Below are positions 6,638 through 8,284 of a DNA stretch of 8,284 nucleotides, piece by piece (the first letter of the stretch is position 1; the number at the start of each line of letters is the position of its first letter). The DNA is from an uncultured Rhodospirillales bacterium. Its GTDB lineage: Bacteria > Pseudomonadota > Alphaproteobacteria > Rhodospirillales > Defluviicoccaceae. Made by a program: the position numbers and the translations under genes. A model generated the notes under the pieces. It ran no database searches, was not told the origin of the DNA, and saw only the letters and a program-made list of their open reading frames with translations. The stretch is from contig CAKZLS010000165.1 of the NCBI GenBank assembly GCA_937127205.1, forward strand, positions 1 to 8,284, read 5' to 3'.

Positions 6638-6782
6638 GAGACTGTCCTGGGCTCGAACACCCGGCGGGACATGCCGAGCGTCATCCGAACATATACATCC
6701 CGACCGACGCGGAAAAGAGCGGGACGCGCCGCCGCGCCCCAATCGTCAATGCGCCGGGGCCCGCGACAGTGCTTCTCCCAGC

Positions 6783-7178
6783 TCAGCCCGCCGTGACGTT
6801 GATGGTCTTCGATGGCTCCGGCTTCGCCTTGGGAAGCGTCAGGGTTAGGATGCCATCTTTCATAGAGGCCTGGATGGCGCTACCGTCAATGGCATCCGAA
6901 AGGGTGAACGACCGCTCGAAATCGCCCTCCCGGTATTCGGCATGCGTGAGGGCATAGCCATCCGGAGCGAACGGGCGGCAATGCCCGGCGATTGTTAGTT
7001 CCCGCTGCTCAAGGGCGACGTTGACGCCGTCCTTGTCGATCCCCGGCATTTCAACGGTCACGATTAATGCGTCCGCGGTTTCGTGGATGTCGGTCGTGGG
7101 TGAGAAAACCGGGACGTCGCGTGTCCCTTGCGCCGTCCGTTCGGTGCCCGCCGACACGCCTGAAGTGTTATCGGTCAT
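6783..7178 (-). CDS. Small heat-shock protein, Hsp20 family (downstream paralogue)
   Basis: This 131-residue ATP-independent holding chaperone of the alpha-crystallin family should keep unfolding proteins soluble in oligomeric assemblies. After a short polar N-terminal arm (1-24), the alpha-crystallin domain runs from about PVFSPTTDIHETADALIVTVEMPG to the conserved GILTLTLPK, with Gly109-x-Leu111. The C-terminal anchor I-x-V (Ile126-Asn-Val128) is present three residues from the end. I chose ATG 7176-7178, which has GGGAG about 10 nt upstream; the longer frame would begin inside the preceding gene. It follows its paralogue by 16 bp on the same strand and is almost certainly co-transcribed. 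The very short N-terminal arm, lacking the hydrophobic class A segment, suggests smaller oligomers or mixed assemblies with its neighbour; this is an inference. Confidence 0.95.
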   Translation of the reverse strand: MTDNTSGVSAGTERTAQGTRDVPVFSPTTDIHETADALIVTVEMPGIDKDGVNVALEQRELTIAGHCRPFAPDGYALTHAEYREGDFERSFTLSDAIDGSAIQASMKDGILTLTLPKAKPEPSKTINVTAG

Positions 7179-7194
7179 CGCTCGGTTCTCCCTT

Positions 7195-7635
7195 TCATCC
7201 CTGGGTGATTTCGATGCGTTTCGGCTTCTCGGTTTCGGGCCGCGGCAATTCAATCGTCAGAATACCGTTATTGGTGGTCGCCTTGACCCCGTCTGAATCG
7301 ACGCCATATGGCAACGCGATAGTGCGCCCGAACGGTCCGTAGTGTCGCTCCCGGCGGTGGAAGCTTTCTTCGGGGACATTGCCGTCGGGCACGCTCTTCC
7401 CTTTGATGGTGAGCGTGTTCTGGTGAACAGTGAGTTCGATATCGTCGATGCTCACGCCAGGAACCTCGGCTGTGACCAGCACACCTCCTTCTCCGCGCCA
7501 CACGTTGAGTGGCGGAAATTCGGTCGTTGCATGCCAGCGGGACCCGCCCACGCCCCTGTTCATCTCCTCCTGGATCCGGCGAAGCGTTGACAGCGGGTCC
7601 GACCAAAGCGCCGTGCCCGGCGAATACCTAACCAT
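7195..7635 (-). CDS. Small heat-shock protein, Hsp20 family (first of pair)
   Basis: This is a 146-residue alpha-crystallin-type chaperone. The N-terminal arm has the common ALWSDPLSTLRRIQEEMNR amphipathic segment (9-27). The alpha-crystallin domain follows from about FPPLNVWRGEGGVLVTAEVPG, with VPEESFHRRERHYGPFGRTIALP in the middle and GILTIELPRP (Gly124-x-Leu126) at its end. The C-terminal I-x-I anchor is Ile141-Glu-Ile143. I chose ATG 7633-7635, which has AGGAGG (7641-7646) five nt upstream; the in-frame GTG two codons earlier overlaps that ribosome site and is less likely. Together with the shorter downstream hsp20 it forms a two-gene operon. Its leader can fold to hide the ribosome site (see the leader entry). 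Confidence 0.95.
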   Translation of the reverse strand: MVRYSPGTALWSDPLSTLRRIQEEMNRGVGGSRWHATTEFPPLNVWRGEGGVLVTAEVPGVSIDDIELTVHQNTLTIKGKSVPDGNVPEESFHRRERHYGPFGRTIALPYGVDSDGVKATTNNGILTIELPRPETEKPKRIEITQG

Positions 7636-7638
7636 TTG

Positions 7639-7712
7639 CACCTCCTCTAACTTTCAGCTCTGTAATCAAAAGCTCAACCCAGAGGGTGAACCCTGGTCAG
7701 CGGAACCAGTTC
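7639..7712 (-). promoter_or_regulatory. Structured hsp20 leader that pairs the Shine-Dalgarno (RNA thermometer candidate)
   Basis: Read on the minus strand, CACCCUCU (7681-7688) can pair with AGAGGAGGUG (7639-7648) through eight base pairs with a two-base bulge, burying the Shine-Dalgarno of the first hsp20 gene. The enclosed loop holds a small hairpin, AGCUUU with AGAGCU around a 7-nt loop (7656-7674, one G-U pair). A second hairpin lies just upstream: GAAC-UGGU pairs with ACCA-GG-GUUC around a 7-nt loop (7688-7712). Bulged, metastable stems that occlude the ribosome site are the hallmark of heat-shock RNA thermometers upstream of hsp20 genes in alphaproteobacteria (the ROSE class). I do not see the classical ROSE UYGCU pairing strand, so I call the function only, not the class. 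Confidence 0.5.
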
Positions 7713-7740
7713 TCATTTCCCCTCGATTTCATAGCCATGA

Positions 7741-7767
7741 TTTATGTGCGGACTTTATGGTTCTCAA
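7741..7767 (-). promoter_or_regulatory. Candidate promoter of the hsp20 pair
   Basis: On the minus strand TTGAGA (7762-7767) is followed 15 nt later by CATAAA (7741-7746), then T. The pair has some likeness to sigma-70 elements and to the alphaproteobacterial heat-shock sigma factor pattern (CTTGAA then CYTATNT), but matches neither well. A start here would give a leader of roughly 100 nt, containing all of the predicted hairpins. Confidence 0.3.
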
Positions 7768-7828
7768 CCCTCGCCTTGTTGAAAATGTGTGCGATTGGCG
7801 GTTGGCTTTGCAGTTGAACACGAACCGA

Positions 7829-7869
7829 TTGAAGGCCAGACTCCAGAAAACATACAAAACATATAGAGG
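7829..7869 (+). promoter_or_regulatory. Possible promoter and ribosome site of the secreted Gly/Ser-rich protein
   Basis: TTGAAG (7829-7834) is followed about 18 nt later by TACAAA, a weak sigma-70-like pair. AGAGG (7865-7869) then sits 8 nt before the ATG at 7878 and is a credible Shine-Dalgarno. If the -10 is right, the leader would be very short. The ribosome site is the more reliable part of this entry. Confidence 0.3.
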
Positions 7870-7877
7870 TATCCACG

Positions 7878-8267
7878 ATGAAAATGAGATTGCTACTCGG
7901 AGTCATGCTGGCGGCAATGACGGTGACCGCCTCCCCCTGGCACGCGGATGCCCAAAGCCGCGGTAGCGTGGGCGGATATTCGTCGGGAGCCGCCATCGGC
8001 GGATCCTCCATCGGCGGCGCGAGAGTCGGCTCGCCAACAGTCGGCAGCAGATCCTATGGCGCCGGTATCGGACGCCGCCCCTCAGTCACCAACCCGGAGA
8101 TCACCAGCCCGGCAGTCCGCGGCAACGCGCCAGTGGTACGGCCGGGACCACAAGTGCCCCTCGACAACCGGGTGACCACCCCCGGTTACGGCACCGCCGG
8201 CTCCTACCGCAACAGCCCCGCGATCGTACAGCCCGGAACCAGCATCACGGTGGACGGAAAGCGTTAA
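7878..8267 (+). CDS. Small secreted Gly/Ser-rich protein of unknown function
   Basis: This 129-residue protein begins with a clear Sec signal peptide: MKMR, a hydrophobic core LLLGVMLAAMTVTA, and a likely signal peptidase I site ADA|QS after residue 25. The mature part is low-complexity. Residues 29-66 are Gly/Ser/Ala-rich with loosely repeated GGSSIGG- and VGSxxxG-like units. The rest (67-129) is rich in Pro, Val, Asn and Thr (for example APVVRPGPQVPLDNRV), ending in TSITVDGKR. There is no Cys after the signal, no lipobox and no second membrane segment, so it should be a soluble or envelope-associated periplasmic protein, probably largely disordered. I do not recognise a family. It is divergent from the hsp20 pair across 242 bp, so the two may share regulation, but nothing proves it. 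The codon pattern matches the neighbours. Confidence 0.85.
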   Translation: MKMRLLLGVMLAAMTVTASPWHADAQSRGSVGGYSSGAAIGGSSIGGARVGSPTVGSRSYGAGIGRRPSVTNPEITSPAVRGNAPVVRPGPQVPLDNRVTTPGYGTAGSYRNSPAIVQPGTSITVDGKR

Positions 8268-8284
8268 CACAAACGCGAGAACAC

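Noticed and set aside
6638..6782. Promoter for the HAD-ATP12-acyP operon
   Set aside because: A good -35-like TTGACG occurs on the minus strand but has no acceptable -10 at the right distance, and the TATATG further on lacks a -35, so I did not list a promoter.
7639..7712. Direct assignment of the hsp20 leader to the ROSE family
   Set aside because: The SD is paired by CACCCUCU rather than a UYGCU-type strand, so I kept the functional hypothesis but not the family name.

Overview
The window reads as a chromosomal segment from a high-GC alphaproteobacterium, most likely of Rhodospirillales type. The main reasons are the bacterial ATP12-type F1-ATPase assembly chaperone, which is largely restricted to alphaproteobacteria, and the strong G/C preference at third codon positions. 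This placement is an inference, not a database match. I saw no transposase, phage gene, CRISPR array or rRNA.

Layout: (1) 1-1425, minus strand: an MgtE magnesium transporter that runs off the left edge and lacks only its extreme C-terminus. Its leader carries a 14-bp tandem repeat. (2) 1609-1729, minus strand: a tRNA-Leu(GAG) gene with encoded CCA and a strong hairpin just downstream. (3) 1904-2695, plus strand: lipB (octanoyltransferase), divergent from the tRNA. A possible 59-residue basic protein on the minus strand (2692-2871) ends on the lipB stop codon. (4) 2930-4922, plus strand: two tandem, related, soluble diguanylate cyclases. Each has an N-terminal region resembling the zinc-sensing CZB domain of E. 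coli DgcZ and a C-terminal GGDEF domain. (5) 4942-6637, minus strand: a tightly coupled three-gene operon of a HAD phosphatase, an ATP12 family chaperone and an acylphosphatase, with a 4-base ATGA overlap at both junctions. (6) 6783-7635, minus strand: two small heat-shock proteins 16 bp apart. Their leader can fold so that the Shine-Dalgarno sequence is paired, which suggests an RNA thermometer. (7) 7878-8267, plus strand: a small secreted Gly/Ser-rich protein, divergent from the heat-shock pair.

Most genes are housekeeping or stress functions: Mg2+ uptake, lipoate attachment, ATP synthase assembly and protein holding. The least ordinary parts are the two cyclases, in which the zinc-ligand set of the CZB-like domain is eroded to different degrees, and the structured leader of the hsp20 operon. 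I found no multi-gene system that I can call previously undescribed.
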